From: Streptomyces sp. DH-12
GTDB lineage: Bacteria; Actinomycetota; Actinomycetes; Streptomycetales; Streptomycetaceae
DNA: 64,000 nucleotides
Assembly (NCBI RefSeq): GCF_002899455.1
Contig: NZ_PPFB01000001.1
Location: forward strand, 7,138,501 to 7,202,500
Direction of reading: 5' to 3'
The notes beneath the pieces were generated by a model. The model made no database searches, had not been told where the DNA came from, and saw only the letters and a program-made list of their open reading frames with translations. Below, one piece after another: positions 35,271-44,115 of this stretch; positions within the stretch are counted from its first letter, which is position 1; each line of letters starts with the position of its first letter. A program made the translations under genes and the position numbers.

Positions 35271-36206
35271 ATGTGCGGCATGGAGATCAGAGGGGAATCG
35301 GGTCCCCAACAGGCGTCTGACACCGCCGAGTTCATTGCCGCCATGCGGGAGCTCAAGGAACGGGCGGGGCTGACGTACCGTCAGTTGGAGGAGCGCGCCA
35401 CCGAGCACGGCGAGGTGTTGCCGCGCAGCACCCTGGCCGATGTGCTGCGCGGCCGGACCCTGCCGCGTCCGGAACTGCTGGCCGCCTTCGTGCGAGCCTG
35501 CGGGGACGGCGAGCGGGCGGCGCAGTGGCTGGCGGCCCGGGACAGCCTCGCCCGAGGGGGGACCGCCGAGGAGAGAGGCGCGGATTCGAAGCGGGGCGTC
35601 CGCCTCGGTGCGCGGGTGTTCGGGGTTCCCGTCCTACCGGCGTCGGTGGCCCTGGTGGCGCTCCTGGCCGCGATCGTCTGGGCTCTGGTCCCCTCCCGGG
35701 ACGACGGCGGCTCGAAGGGCGCCGGGGGCGGGGGCCTCGCCGCGGCCGACGCGCGGCCCCCGTTGCCCCAGGGCCGTGTGCAGATCCGTCCGGCCCTGAC
35801 GGACGGCCTCTGTCTGACGGATGGTCACAGCAGCCGGTACGAGTCACTGGTCGCCGTGCAACGGCCGTGCGACGAGGTCGCGCCCCAGGAGACGACGCTG
35901 GTTCCGCTCGGCGGGAACACCTTCCGGATCCGCTGGTACCACCCCGACCACGGCCCCGGCTGTCTGAAGGCCCTGGCCGGGGGGCCGGGTTCCGGGCTGC
36001 TGGAGCCGTGGGACGACTGCGGGAAGACGACCCCGTTCCGGATCGCGCCGGCCGGGCCGGACGAAAGCCGACGGTACTCGCTGCGTATCGACGGCCGGGG
36101 CTGCGTGGCCATCAGAGACGCGGACACCTCGGAGGGGGCCGAGGCCGTGGTGGAGCCGTGCCGGCCGAAGGACAGCCAGGTCTTCGTCATCCGGTCGGCG
36201 CCGTGA
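35271..36206 (+). CDS. membrane-anchored XRE-type HTH protein with external ricin-like domain
   Basis: About 311 residues. Residues 20-90 form a helix-turn-helix: FIAAMRELKERAGLTYRQLEERATEHGEVLPRSTLADVLRGRTLPRPELLAAFVRACG. A single membrane helix follows at about residues 125-150 (VPVLPASVALVALLAAIVWALVP). The outer part (residues 165-310) has three QxW-poor trefoil-like units with paired cysteines (GLCLTDGH...RPCDEV, GCLKAL...DDCG, GCVAIRD...EPCRP), like a ricin-type lectin. This puts a DNA-binding-type domain inside and a ligand-binding domain outside the membrane. ATG 35271 or 35280 are both possible. Divergent from the secreted-protein pair. Confidence 0.75.
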   Translation: MCGMEIRGESGPQQASDTAEFIAAMRELKERAGLTYRQLEERATEHGEVLPRSTLADVLRGRTLPRPELLAAFVRACGDGERAAQWLAARDSLARGGTAEERGADSKRGVRLGARVFGVPVLPASVALVALLAAIVWALVPSRDDGGSKGAGGGGLAAADARPPLPQGRVQIRPALTDGLCLTDGHSSRYESLVAVQRPCDEVAPQETTLVPLGGNTFRIRWYHPDHGPGCLKALAGGPGSGLLEPWDDCGKTTPFRIAPAGPDESRRYSLRIDGRGCVAIRDADTSEGAEAVVEPCRPKDSQVFVIRSAP

Positions 36207-36614
36207 GCTTGAGGGGCAGCCCCGCCGTTCGGATACGGCCCTCTGCCGCGCCGACTGGACGTTCGCACCGGATCCGCCCCCGCCATGGGCGCGTTGATGG
36301 CGCGCGAAAGCACCGGCCAGAGCGTGGACGACTCCTACGAGCCGTGGCGTGACCTGACCACCGGCATCCGCGCGCTGCGTCTGACCGTCTACGACATCAC
36401 CGACCGACTGCGCTCTGTGGTGGCCCGACGACCGTCCTGGCCCCGCCGGCGCCGGGATCACCCAAGTGCGGCGCTGCTCGCCTCGGCGCTGACCTGTCGC
36501 AGAGAAGCGGAACGACCGCCGGGCCGGCGCACCGGTCAGGCGCCGGCCCGGCGGTCCGCTGCCGTCGAGGTCCGTTCCGGGGACTTGCCCGCCCTCCCTG
36601 CCCTCTCTGGCCGC
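36207..36614. other. gap, possible small gene fragment
   Basis: The plus-strand frame from 36285 (MGALMARESTGQ) contains SYEPWRDLTTGIRALRLTVYDITDRLRS, a plausible amphipathic helix segment, then becomes Arg/Pro-rich and unlike protein. No family is recognised. The end of the minus-strand membrane protein gene defines the right border. Confidence 0.3.
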
Positions 36615-37139
36615 TCACTCCTGTCGCAGGGCCTGGCGCATCCAGTGGAGGCGGTCCAGGGAGCGACGGCGCATCCACAGGACCCAGGCGCACAGCGCGA
36701 CCATGCCGACCGCGAAGAAAAGGGGGAAGATCAGGGACCCGCTGACGGCCCCCAGGACGAACAGGCCGACCGCGGCGAGGCCCATGGCGCCGAGCCAGTA
36801 CGGCAGCCACTTGCCCGCCCGTTCCATCTGGCCGAGCTGCTCGGCGACCAGCCGTCGCACGGCCGCCCGCTCCTCGGGGGCCTGCGGCACCTCACGGTGG
36901 CGAATCCTCCGGTTCAGATCGGCGAGTCCGCCCGCGTCGGTGCCCACGGCTCGGGCGGCCCTGCGGCGCTGTACGGCCAGGACCGCGACGGCGATCCCGG
37001 TGTAGAGAGCGCTGTGGAGCACCCAGACAGCTGGATGCTCGTCCCTGCGGATCAGGGCCATAACGCCCAGGCCCAGCAGGAACACCAGGATCGCCTGCGC
37101 GGTCAGACTGCGGTCGAGTAAGCGCTTGAGCGAGAGCAC
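36615..37139 (-). CDS. four-helix membrane protein, function unknown
   Basis: A 174-residue protein from a GTG with GAGGAGG upstream. Membrane helices at about residues 12-30 (TAQAILVFLLGLGVMALI), 37-56 (AVWVLHSALYTGIAVAVLAV), 113-133 (YWLGAMGLAAVGLFVLGAV) and 135-155 (LIFPLFFAVGMVALCAWVLW). Between the helix pairs is a charged helical loop (LADLNRRIRHREVPQAPEERAAVRRLVAEQLGQME). The C-terminus is basic. No family name can be given. It appears monocistronic. Confidence 0.7.
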   Translation of the reverse strand: MLSLKRLLDRSLTAQAILVFLLGLGVMALIRRDEHPAVWVLHSALYTGIAVAVLAVQRRRAARAVGTDAGGLADLNRRIRHREVPQAPEERAAVRRLVAEQLGQMERAGKWLPYWLGAMGLAAVGLFVLGAVSGSLIFPLFFAVGMVALCAWVLWMRRRSLDRLHWMRQALRQE

Positions 37140-37581
37140 AGCGCGGACCTCCTCGAAGGGGGAGTCGGGACATCCTTGTCACGCTCCGGATACCCCGTGT
37201 CCTCCCCCTCATCGGGGCCGCGCGCAGCCGGGCTCACCCGCCGGGGCGTGCACGCTCGGCTGCGTGATACTCCGGGCCGCCGCGCCTGTGCCGCCCGGCA
37301 GTGCGGCGCACATGGCCGCAGCCGACACCCTGCACATCCTGCGCCTCGAGGGAGGAGGTGCCCGCCCGGCTCGGGTGGACGTGGAAGCCGCGCGCGGTGA
37401 GGCCCGGCCGGCCTGGTGTGTCCGACGTGGCGGCCGGGTTCGCTGGGGACACGGGGGTGGACGCTGGCCGGTACCGGCATCCGGTGCGCTGCCTCCGCCT
37501 GAACCGCTCCGGGTTCGATGGAGGCTCCATGCGTCGACTCCAGCTGCCGGTTGGGGCTGGCGTTGAGCGTAGTGGTCGGTC
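37140..37581. other. gap without a recognisable gene
   Basis: Promoter of the membrane-protein gene at the left edge, then about 400 bp with no recognised coding content on either strand. It borders an IS3 fragment and probably includes more eroded IS DNA. Confidence 0.35.
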
Positions 37582-37875
37582 TCATATTCGTGGGATGGGA
37601 GGTCTCCGATTGCGGTGCGGGGGCGCTGGTTCGTTGAACCAGTCGACCCGTCCCGCGGTGCCGAGTTCCACGTCGGCCGAGCCGTGCCAGGGCCCGCGGG
37701 GCTTGATCAGCTCGGTTCCGCAGGGGCCGATCCGGGATTCCATGAGCGCGTTGTCCGGGGCGTCGCCGACGGTGCCGATCGAGGCGTCGATGCCGGCCTC
37801 GAGCAGGTGAGCGGTGAACGCGAAAGACGTGTACTGGCTGCCCGCGTCCGAGTGATGAACGAGCCCGGGACCTGC
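37582..37875 (-). mobile_element. IS3-family OrfB, C-terminal fragment
   Basis: The frame reads LVHHSDAGSQYTSFAFTAHLL, IDASIGTVGDAPDNALMES and ADVELGTAGRVDWFNEP, ending at a TGA. This is the end of the IS3 OrfB integrase core (second Asp in HSDAGSQY, Glu in NALMES). The rest of OrfB and OrfA is missing. The IS110 relic begins 25 bp upstream and probably inserted into it. Confidence 0.75.
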
Positions 37876-37899
37876 CGGGGGGTGCCTCTATGTCCTTCG

Positions 37900-39101
37900 T
37901 CAAGCGATCCGTGGGGTTCCGGGTTCGTAGAAGGTTCCGTCGCGGAGCATGGCGAACAGGACGCTGATGCGGTGGCGGGTGAGGCGGAGGAGGGCCTGGG
38001 CGTGGGTTTCGCCTCTGGCTCGGCAGCGGTCGTAGCAGGTGCGGGAGGCGGGGTCGTGGGGAGCTGCGAACGCGGAGAGGAACATCGCGCGTTTGAGCTG
38101 CCGATTCCCGCCCCCGGGGCGTGTTCGCAGTGGATCGAGGTCCCCGACGGCTTGGTGGTCGGCGCGAGGCCGGCGTAGGAGGCCAGGTGGGCGGTGCTCG
38201 GGAAGGAGCTGCCGTCGCCGACGGTGACCAGGAGGACTGCGGCGGTCCTGACGCCGACGCCGGGCATCGACGTCAGGACCTCGGCAAGAGGGCGGGCCTC
38301 CAGCAGGCTCTCGATCTGATCCTCGAGGGCCCTGCGTTGTTCATGGACGGTGGCCAGCGACTTGGCGAGCGGGGGCACGATCACATCGAGCGTGGTCGTA
38401 CCGGGAACGACGACGGTCTGTTCGTCGAGGGCGGTGAAAGATGTCATCGACGAGCCGCTGGACCATGCGCGGGCTCCGGGCCGGACGACTTCGACCAGTT
38501 CGCGGCGGCCGGCCTTGCGCGGAGCGTCCGGAGATCCGTAGCACTCGAGGAGCCAGGTGACCGCGGGATGGTCCAGGCGGGGGCCCAGGACCCGTTCGAG
38601 GCTGGGGTGGAACTGGGTGAGCAGGCCGCGGATGCGGTTGGACGTGCGGTTGGCCTCGTCGGCGAGGTCCTGGTCGAAGCCGACCAGCATGGTGAGTTCG
38701 GCGGTGACCTCGTCGGCGAGCTCGACAGAGCGCAGGGTGCGGGGCATGGTGCGGGCGACGTCCGCGGGCACCGCCGCATCGCGGGCGTCGGTCTTGGCCT
38801 CGCCGGGGTAGAGGTCGGAGATCCGCCGCATGGCCAGTCCGGGCAGGTGGGCGACCTGGCAGCCCGCGTCGCGGGCGACGGTCAGCGAGAGGGCGCCGAT
38901 GGAAGCGGGTTGGTCCACGACCACCAGGACGGTGCTGAACTCGGCGCGGAGCTTGCCGAAGGCGGCTCTCAGTCGGGGCTCACCGCTCAGGAGCGGCTTG
39001 TCGAAGACCTTCTTCCCTGCCGAAGTGAGGCCGTGGCCGTGGTGCGTGCTCTTGCCGACGTCCAAGCCGAGGAAGACGCCCACCTGATCAATGTCGATCA
39101 C
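37900..39101 (-). pseudogene. IS110-family transposase, frameshifted
   Basis: From GTG 39101 the protein reads GVFLGLDVGKSTHHGHGL (first Asp of the DEDD RuvC-like domain), TVLVVVDQPASIGALSL, then YPGEAKTDARDAAV and LLTQFHPSLERVLGP. The C-terminal domain has LTSMPGVGVRTAAVLLVTVGDGSSFPSTAHLASYAGLAP with the catalytic-type Ser nearby. Two compensating frameshifts alter residues around ARAWSSGSSMTS, and a third near 38090 moves the C-terminus (MFLSAFAAPHDPASRTCYDRCRARG...) to another frame ending at 37900. It is probably inactive. Confidence 0.75.
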
Positions 39102-39703
39102 CGTGCCCCCACATGCGTCGATGCCGTGCCGGCCTCGCGGTCGGGCCGTTCGCGCGCATCCACGTGGTGCAGACCTGCCGCCCACGAGCTGCCCGGCATT
39201 GCGCCGGGCCGGGCGGTGGCCGGACCTCCGATCAGCGTCTCCGACGGCATCCCTCGGACCCGGTGACACCACCCCCCAGGTCATCCGATCGACAGGGGGC
39301 AACAGTCATGCCGGGCCCGGAGGCCAGCGGCCCTCCTGCAGGGCCGCGAGGAAGATGACGGGGCCGGCTGCTGCCAGGGGCGCGGGGAGTCCCTCGGGTG
39401 AAGCGGGGGTTAAAGGGGGAATCAACGTGCTGGGTTTCCCTGCCGGATCCGGGGGAGATTCCACCTTTTCCCCCACTTAAACAGAGGGGTTCACCTGGGC
39501 ATGCGCGGCCCGGCGGACGTAGCATCGAACCGAAGCGTTACAGCGGTATTTCCGCGCGGACAACTGAACCCTGAGCGGCAGGCACGAATCAGGTGCCCCA
39601 TAGGGTGGAGCGGCGATCCGCCAGGCGCGCGGAAATAGGACCGAACGAGGTCCATTTGACGCCTGCGCGCGGTGGTCCGCGCAGCGAGAGTGAGGTGGGT
39701 TCC
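39102..39703. promoter_or_regulatory. upstream region of ectABCD
   Basis: About 600 bp between the IS110 relic and ectA. The half next to ectA is AT-richer (ACCTTTTCCCCCACTTAAACAG near 39460-39490 and TACAGCGGTATTTCC near 39540-39555). This fits a regulated promoter region for the ectoine operon; ectoine genes are osmotically or thermally induced. No single clear -35/-10 pair could be chosen. The left half is featureless. Confidence 0.4.
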
Positions 39704-40195
39704 ATGGACACACTGGTCATGGCGATTCCCACGGTCGAGGACGGGGTCGCGGCGTGGCATATCGCCCGCGAATCCCGGGTACTCGACGTGAATTCCTCCT
39801 ACAGTTACCTGCTGTGGTTCAGGGATTTCGCCCGTACGTCCGTGGTGGCCTCGGATTCCGGTGACGTGCCGGTCGGATTCGTCACCGGATTCCGCCGGCC
39901 CGAACAGCCCGACACCCTCGTCGTCTGGCAGATCGCCGTGGACCGGGGGCAGCGCGGACGCGGCACGGCCAGTGCCATGCTGGACCATCTCACCGCCCGG
40001 CTGGCGGCGGACGGCGCCCTGCGGCACCTGGAGACGACCGTCAGTCCTGACAATGCCGCGTCCCACCGGCTGTTCCGGTCCTTCGCCCAACGGCACGCGG
40101 CACCGCTCGAAAGGGACCTCCTGTTTCCGGCGGAACTCTTCCCCGACACGCATGAAGCCGAGTTCCTGTACCGCATCGGTCCGCTGCGCCGGTGA
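39704..40195 (+). CDS. ectA: L-2,4-diaminobutyrate acetyltransferase
   Basis: A 163-residue GNAT enzyme. VEDGVAAWHIARESRVLDVNSSYSYLLWFRDFARTSVVA is the EctA N-terminal signature (LDxNSSYxYLLxCRDF). VPVGFVTGFRRPEQPDTLVVWQIAVDRGQRGRGTASAML contains the acetyl-CoA binding RGxG motif, and LETTVSPDNAASHRLFRSFA follows. It makes N-gamma-acetyl-diaminobutyrate, the second step of ectoine synthesis. The ATG at 39704 is chosen because homology begins there; GAGGTGGG lies upstream. First of ectABCD. Confidence 0.93.
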   Translation: MDTLVMAIPTVEDGVAAWHIARESRVLDVNSSYSYLLWFRDFARTSVVASDSGDVPVGFVTGFRRPEQPDTLVVWQIAVDRGQRGRGTASAMLDHLTARLAADGALRHLETTVSPDNAASHRLFRSFAQRHAAPLERDLLFPAELFPDTHEAEFLYRIGPLRR

Positions 40196-40262
40196 ACGGT
40201 GAACCGCGCCCTCGAAAGGACCGAGAATTAAGTCCGTTCGTCCTCCGTGAGGAGCGAGCATC

Positions 40263-41555
40263 ATGACGGCTGCCCAACCCGCCTCCGACGTGTTCGGGAG
40301 GCTCGAGTCCGAGGTCCGCAGTTACTGCCGGGGCTGGCCCGCTGTTTTCGACCGGGCCAACGGCAGCAGGCTGTACGACGAGAACGATCGGCCTTATCTG
40401 GACTTCTTCTCCGGTGCCGGAGCGTTGAACTACGGGCATAACAACCCGGTGCTGAAGCGCGCGCTTCTCGACTACATCGAACGTGACGGTGTCACCCACG
40501 CCCTCGACATGTCGACGGCCGCCAAGCGCACGTTCCTGGTCACCTTCCAGGACGCCGTGCTGGCACCGCGCGAACTGCCCTACAAGGTGATGTTCCCGGG
40601 GCCCGCCGGCACCAACGCCGTGGAGGCCGCCCTGAAACTGGCCCGCAAGGTGAAGGGCAGGGAAGCCGTCATCTTCTTCACCAACGCCTTCCACGGCATG
40701 TCACTGGGCTCCCTCGCCGTCACCGGCAACGCCTTCAAGCGGGCGGGCGCGGGCGTCCCACTGGTGCATGCCGTCCCCATGCCCTACGACGAGCGGCCGG
40801 ACGGCCGGGAACCGGACTTCCTCTGGTTTGATCGGCTGCTGGCCGGCGAGGGCTCCGGCCTGGACACCCCGGCGGCCGTGATCGTGGAAACCGTGCAGGG
40901 CGAAGGCGGGATCAACGTGGCCCGGGCCGAGTGGCTGCGCCGCCTCGCCGAATTGTGCCGGCGCCGGGACATGCTGCTGATCGTCGACGACATCCAGATG
41001 GGGTGCGGCCGCACCGGCGCGTTCTTCTCCTTCGAGGAGTCCGGCATCACCCCGGACATCGTGACGCTCTCGAAATCCGTCAGCGGATACGGACTCCCGA
41101 TGGCGCTGACCCTGTTCCGTCCCGAGCTGGACATCTGGCAGCCCGGCGAGCACAACGGCACGTTCCGCGGCTTCAACCCGGCTTTCGTCACCGCCACCGC
41201 CGCGCTGGAGGAGTACTGGCGCGACGGCCGGCTGGAGAAGCAGACCCTGGCCCGCGCAGCGCAGCTCGAGCAGGCGCTGCGGACCGTCGCCGCCGACGGA
41301 CCGGCCCCCGCGCCCGACGTGCGTGGCCGTGGGCTCGCGTGGGGCATGGAGTTCGCCGATCCGTCCCGTGCCACCGCCGTGTGCGCCCGTGCCTTCGAAC
41401 TGGGCCTGTTGCTGGAGACGTCCGGCCCGGAGGACGAAGTCGTCAAGCTGTTCCCGCCGTTGACCATCAGCGACGAGGAACTGGAGGAAGGGCTCGCGCT
41501 GTTCGCCCGCGCGGTGCGGGAGACCGAGCGCCCGCCGGGACCCTCCGGCCGCTGA
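40263..41555 (+). CDS. ectB: diaminobutyrate-2-oxoglutarate transaminase
   Basis: A 430-residue class III aminotransferase. DVFGRLESEVRSYCRGWPAVFDRANGSRLYDENDRPYLDFFSGAGALNYGHNNP is the EctB start. FPGPAGTNAVEAALKLARKVKGRE binds PLP phosphate, LLIVDDIQMGCGRTGAFFSFEESGI contains the PLP-ring Asp, and Lys271 in TLSKSVSGYGLPMAL forms the Schiff base. It converts aspartate semialdehyde to diaminobutyrate. GAGGAG precedes the ATG, 67 bp after ectA. A broken second copy of part of this gene lies at 50465-50584. Confidence 0.95.
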   Translation: MTAAQPASDVFGRLESEVRSYCRGWPAVFDRANGSRLYDENDRPYLDFFSGAGALNYGHNNPVLKRALLDYIERDGVTHALDMSTAAKRTFLVTFQDAVLAPRELPYKVMFPGPAGTNAVEAALKLARKVKGREAVIFFTNAFHGMSLGSLAVTGNAFKRAGAGVPLVHAVPMPYDERPDGREPDFLWFDRLLAGEGSGLDTPAAVIVETVQGEGGINVARAEWLRRLAELCRRRDMLLIVDDIQMGCGRTGAFFSFEESGITPDIVTLSKSVSGYGLPMALTLFRPELDIWQPGEHNGTFRGFNPAFVTATAALEEYWRDGRLEKQTLARAAQLEQALRTVAADGPAPAPDVRGRGLAWGMEFADPSRATAVCARAFELGLLLETSGPEDEVVKLFPPLTISDEELEEGLALFARAVRETERPPGPSGR

Positions 41556-41622
41556 ACGCACGAGCGCGCCGGCGGTCGTGCGAGCGAGCATCCACACTGC
41601 GGAAGAAAGGTGGGAGACCATC

Positions 41623-42036
41623 ATGATCGTCCGTTCCTCCAAGGAGGTCGAAGGCACCGACCGGCACGTCACGAGCGCGTCCGGCGCCTGGGAGAGCAAG
41701 CGGCTCGTCCTGGCCAGGGAGCGGGTCGGTTTCTCCCTGCACGAGACGACGCTCTACGCCGGTACGGAGACGATGATGTGGTACGCCCACCACGTCGAGG
41801 CCGTGTTCTGCGTCGAGGGCGAGGCCGAACTGACCGACGAGGGGACCGGCGAGAAACACTGGATCGTGCCGGGAACGATGTACCTCCTGGACGGCCACGA
41901 GCGGCACACCCTGCGGCCCAAGACCGACTTCCGCTGCGTGTGCGTCTTCAACCCGCCCCTGACCGGTCTGGAGGATCACGACGAGAACGGCGTCTACCCT
42001 CCCCCGGAGCCGGATGCCTGGAGGGACCCCACCTGA
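41623..42036 (+). CDS. ectC: ectoine synthase
   Basis: A 137-residue cupin. MIVRSSKEVEGTDRHVTSASGAWESKRLVLARERVGFSLHETTLYAGTETMMWY is the EctC start. Then YAHHVEAVFCVEGEAELTD and GTMYLLDGHERHTLRP hold the metal-binding Glu, Tyr and His of the family. It cyclises N-gamma-acetyl-diaminobutyrate to ectoine. The ATG at 41623 has GAAAGGTGGGAG upstream. 67 bp after ectB. Confidence 0.95.
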   Translation: MIVRSSKEVEGTDRHVTSASGAWESKRLVLARERVGFSLHETTLYAGTETMMWYAHHVEAVFCVEGEAELTDEGTGEKHWIVPGTMYLLDGHERHTLRPKTDFRCVCVFNPPLTGLEDHDENGVYPPPEPDAWRDPT

Positions 42037-42070
42037 CGGAATCCGAGAGCGACGAAGCGTGAGGACGACC

Positions 42071-42976
42071 ATGACGACGCTGTACAACCACCGCAGGACC
42101 ACCGACCTGTATCCGACCCGCGGCCCGGCCGAGGCGATGCTGCCGCGTCGGGACCCCGTGGTGTGGTCCCCGTCCGACACGCCGGGGCCCTTGGGGCGAG
42201 CCGGACTGCGGGACTTCGAGCACACCGGTTTCACGACCGTGGACGCGCTGCTGGACCCGGACGAAGTGGCCCTCTACCGGGCCGAGTTGGACCGACTGAT
42301 CCGGGACCCGGCGGTCCGCGCCGACGAGCGTGCCTTCATCGAGCCCGCGTCGCAGGACATCCGCTCGGTGTTCGAAGTGCACCGGATCAGCGAGGTGTTC
42401 GCCTCGCTCGTGCGCGACGAGCGCGTGGTGGGAGCGGCCCGCCAGATCCTCGGCTCGGACGTGTACGTCCACCAGTCCCGCATCAACGTGAAACCCGGCT
42501 TCGGGGCGAGCGGCTTCTACTGGCACTCGGACTTCGAGACCTGGCACGCGGAGGACGGTCTGCCGCGCATGCGGGCCGTGTCGGTGTCGATCGCGCTCAC
42601 CGACAACCACGTCACCAACGGAAGCCTGATGATCATCCCCGGCTCGCACAAGACCTTTCTGGGCTGCGCGGGGGAGACGCCGAAGGACAACTACAAGATG
42701 TCACTGAGGAAGCAGGAGGCGGGAACGCCGTCGAACGAGGCGATCACCGCGCTGTCCGAACCGAACGGCATCCGGTTGATCACGGGCCGGGCCGGCTCCG
42801 CGACCTGGTTCGACTGCAACTGCATGCACGGCTCGGGCGACAACATCACGCCGTACCCGCGCAGCAACGTGTTCCTCGTGTTCAACAGCGTGGAGAACAC
42901 CGCGGTGGAGCCCTTCGCGGCACCGGCACGGCGGCCCGCGTTCGTCGGAGCGCGGGACTTCGCACCGGTGAGGTGA
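42071..42976 (+). CDS. ectD: ectoine hydroxylase
   Basis: A 301-residue non-haem Fe(II)/2-oxoglutarate dioxygenase. FYWHSDFETWHAEDGLPRMRAVSVSIALTDNHVTNGSLMIIPGSH is the EctD signature with the His-x-Asp ligands in WHSD; the distal His is in FDCNCMHGSGDNITPYPRSNVFLVFNS. It hydroxylates ectoine to 5-hydroxyectoine. The ATG at 42071 is the start from which homology begins, 34 bp after ectC. Last gene of the cluster; together these genes make compatible solutes for salt, desiccation or heat stress. Confidence 0.95.
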   Translation: MTTLYNHRRTTDLYPTRGPAEAMLPRRDPVVWSPSDTPGPLGRAGLRDFEHTGFTTVDALLDPDEVALYRAELDRLIRDPAVRADERAFIEPASQDIRSVFEVHRISEVFASLVRDERVVGAARQILGSDVYVHQSRINVKPGFGASGFYWHSDFETWHAEDGLPRMRAVSVSIALTDNHVTNGSLMIIPGSHKTFLGCAGETPKDNYKMSLRKQEAGTPSNEAITALSEPNGIRLITGRAGSATWFDCNCMHGSGDNITPYPRSNVFLVFNSVENTAVEPFAAPARRPAFVGARDFAPVR

Positions 42977-43155
42977 GACCCGTGCGCGCCGGACGTCCGT
43001 GGGAACCCGCGGGACCGCTGCCGCGGACCACCGCGGAGGGGGGGGAAACGCCCCGCATCGCACCGGGGCAGCGGGGCCACGGCCCCGCCCCGGCCGCCGC
43101 GGTCGGCAGCACCGAGGAGCCGTACTCCCCGAGGCACGTGCCGGTGCCGCCCGGC

Positions 43156-43539
43156 ATGAAAGGCCCGAACCGGTCGCGGGGCCCCCTGGCAGACGCCGGG
43201 CGGGGCGAAGGGCCCACGCCCGGTGGACCCGCGCCGGCCGGCGTGCTGTACGTGCCCGTCCGGCCGAAGGGCCGCTGCTACGTCACCTGCTTCTTCCGCA
43301 CTCCCGGCGGGCACCGTACGGCCGTCGCCTTCACCTCCTCCGCACGGCTGCTGGCGACCCTCGGTCAGGGCCACCCCTGGATCAGGCTCTCCGCCACTGC
43401 GCTGCGTTCCCTCGCCGCACCTCTCGGGTGCACCGCGCTCACCATCGACCCGCAGGCGTCGGTCCCACCGGGCGGCGCTCGCCCCGAAACCCGTCCTGAC
43501 ACCGGTGAAGACCGGCCCGGGGCACCGCCGGACCGATGA
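43156..43539 (+). CDS. SAV_915-family protein
   Basis: About 127 residues. After a Pro/Gly-rich start, residues 30-105 read GVLYVPVRPKGRCYVTCFFRTPGGHRTAVAFTSSARLLATLGQGHPWIRLSATALRSLAAPLGCTALTIDPQ. This is the SAV_915 domain, a small alpha/beta unit found in streptomycetes whose role is not established. The start is uncertain: ATG 43156 or GTG 43138. Not obviously part of the ectoine operon though on the same strand 180 bp downstream. Confidence 0.65.
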   Translation: MKGPNRSRGPLADAGRGEGPTPGGPAPAGVLYVPVRPKGRCYVTCFFRTPGGHRTAVAFTSSARLLATLGQGHPWIRLSATALRSLAAPLGCTALTIDPQASVPPGGARPETRPDTGEDRPGAPPDR

Positions 43540-43603
43540 CGGTTTCCCTCGTCAGGGCGGTCACGGACACCGCCGCCGGGCCCGATCGACCTGGGAGGAC
43601 CTC

Positions 43604-43882
43604 ATGACCGACCGTGACGACCACACGTCCGCCCCCGCTTCCGGCATGCGTGCGGAGCACGACGACCACCGCACCCGGCCCGACACCGGCTGGCCGCAGC
43701 ACACCGCGGCAGAGGACGATGCGTCGCCGGAGGAGGCCCCGGAGGCCGTCGAGGAGAAAGCCGCCGTGCGCCGGGCCGTCGACGACGGCACGAGCACCAC
43801 CGCCCTCACCGGAGACGACGCGGAGGACAACGGCGCGCTCGCGCCCGAATTCCGGGAGCCCACGAACGACGACGGAGGCTGA
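43604..43882 (+). CDS. small acidic protein, function unknown
   Basis: A 92-residue protein starting MTDRDDHTSAPASGM with GGAGGAC before the ATG. It is rich in Asp, Glu and Ala (AAEDDASPEEAPEAVEEKAAV, TGDDAEDNGALAPEF) and has no hydrophobic core, so it is probably disordered. No family recognised. Confidence 0.6.
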   Translation: MTDRDDHTSAPASGMRAEHDDHRTRPDTGWPQHTAAEDDASPEEAPEAVEEKAAVRRAVDDGTSTTALTGDDAEDNGALAPEFREPTNDDGG

Positions 43883-44115
43883 CGGCTCGGCGGCCTACGG
43901 TCCGGGCGAACGGGGCGTGGGCTCACCGGCCGTAGGCGTCCTCGCGGGGAAGGGGTCCGACATCGGCGTGGCGGCCGGGGCGGGCGGCGGCGTGACTTCC
44001 GGCTGCTGTACGGCGATCCGTGGTTCACGGTGCAGGGACTCCTGGGCCGTGCGGTCCCGTGGCCTCGGCCGGCAACTCGGCCGCACCGGCCGGACCGGCT
44101 CTGTTTCAGATCAGG
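43883..44115. other. intergenic region
   Basis: About 230 bp between convergent genes. Long G/C repeats, for example around 43960-44000, may form terminators. No gene. Confidence 0.35.

Noticed and set aside
42163..43155. Upstream part of a 458-residue frame containing the SAV_915 domain
   Set aside because: The region before about 43138 overlaps ectD in another frame and has no conserved content. The real gene begins near 43156.
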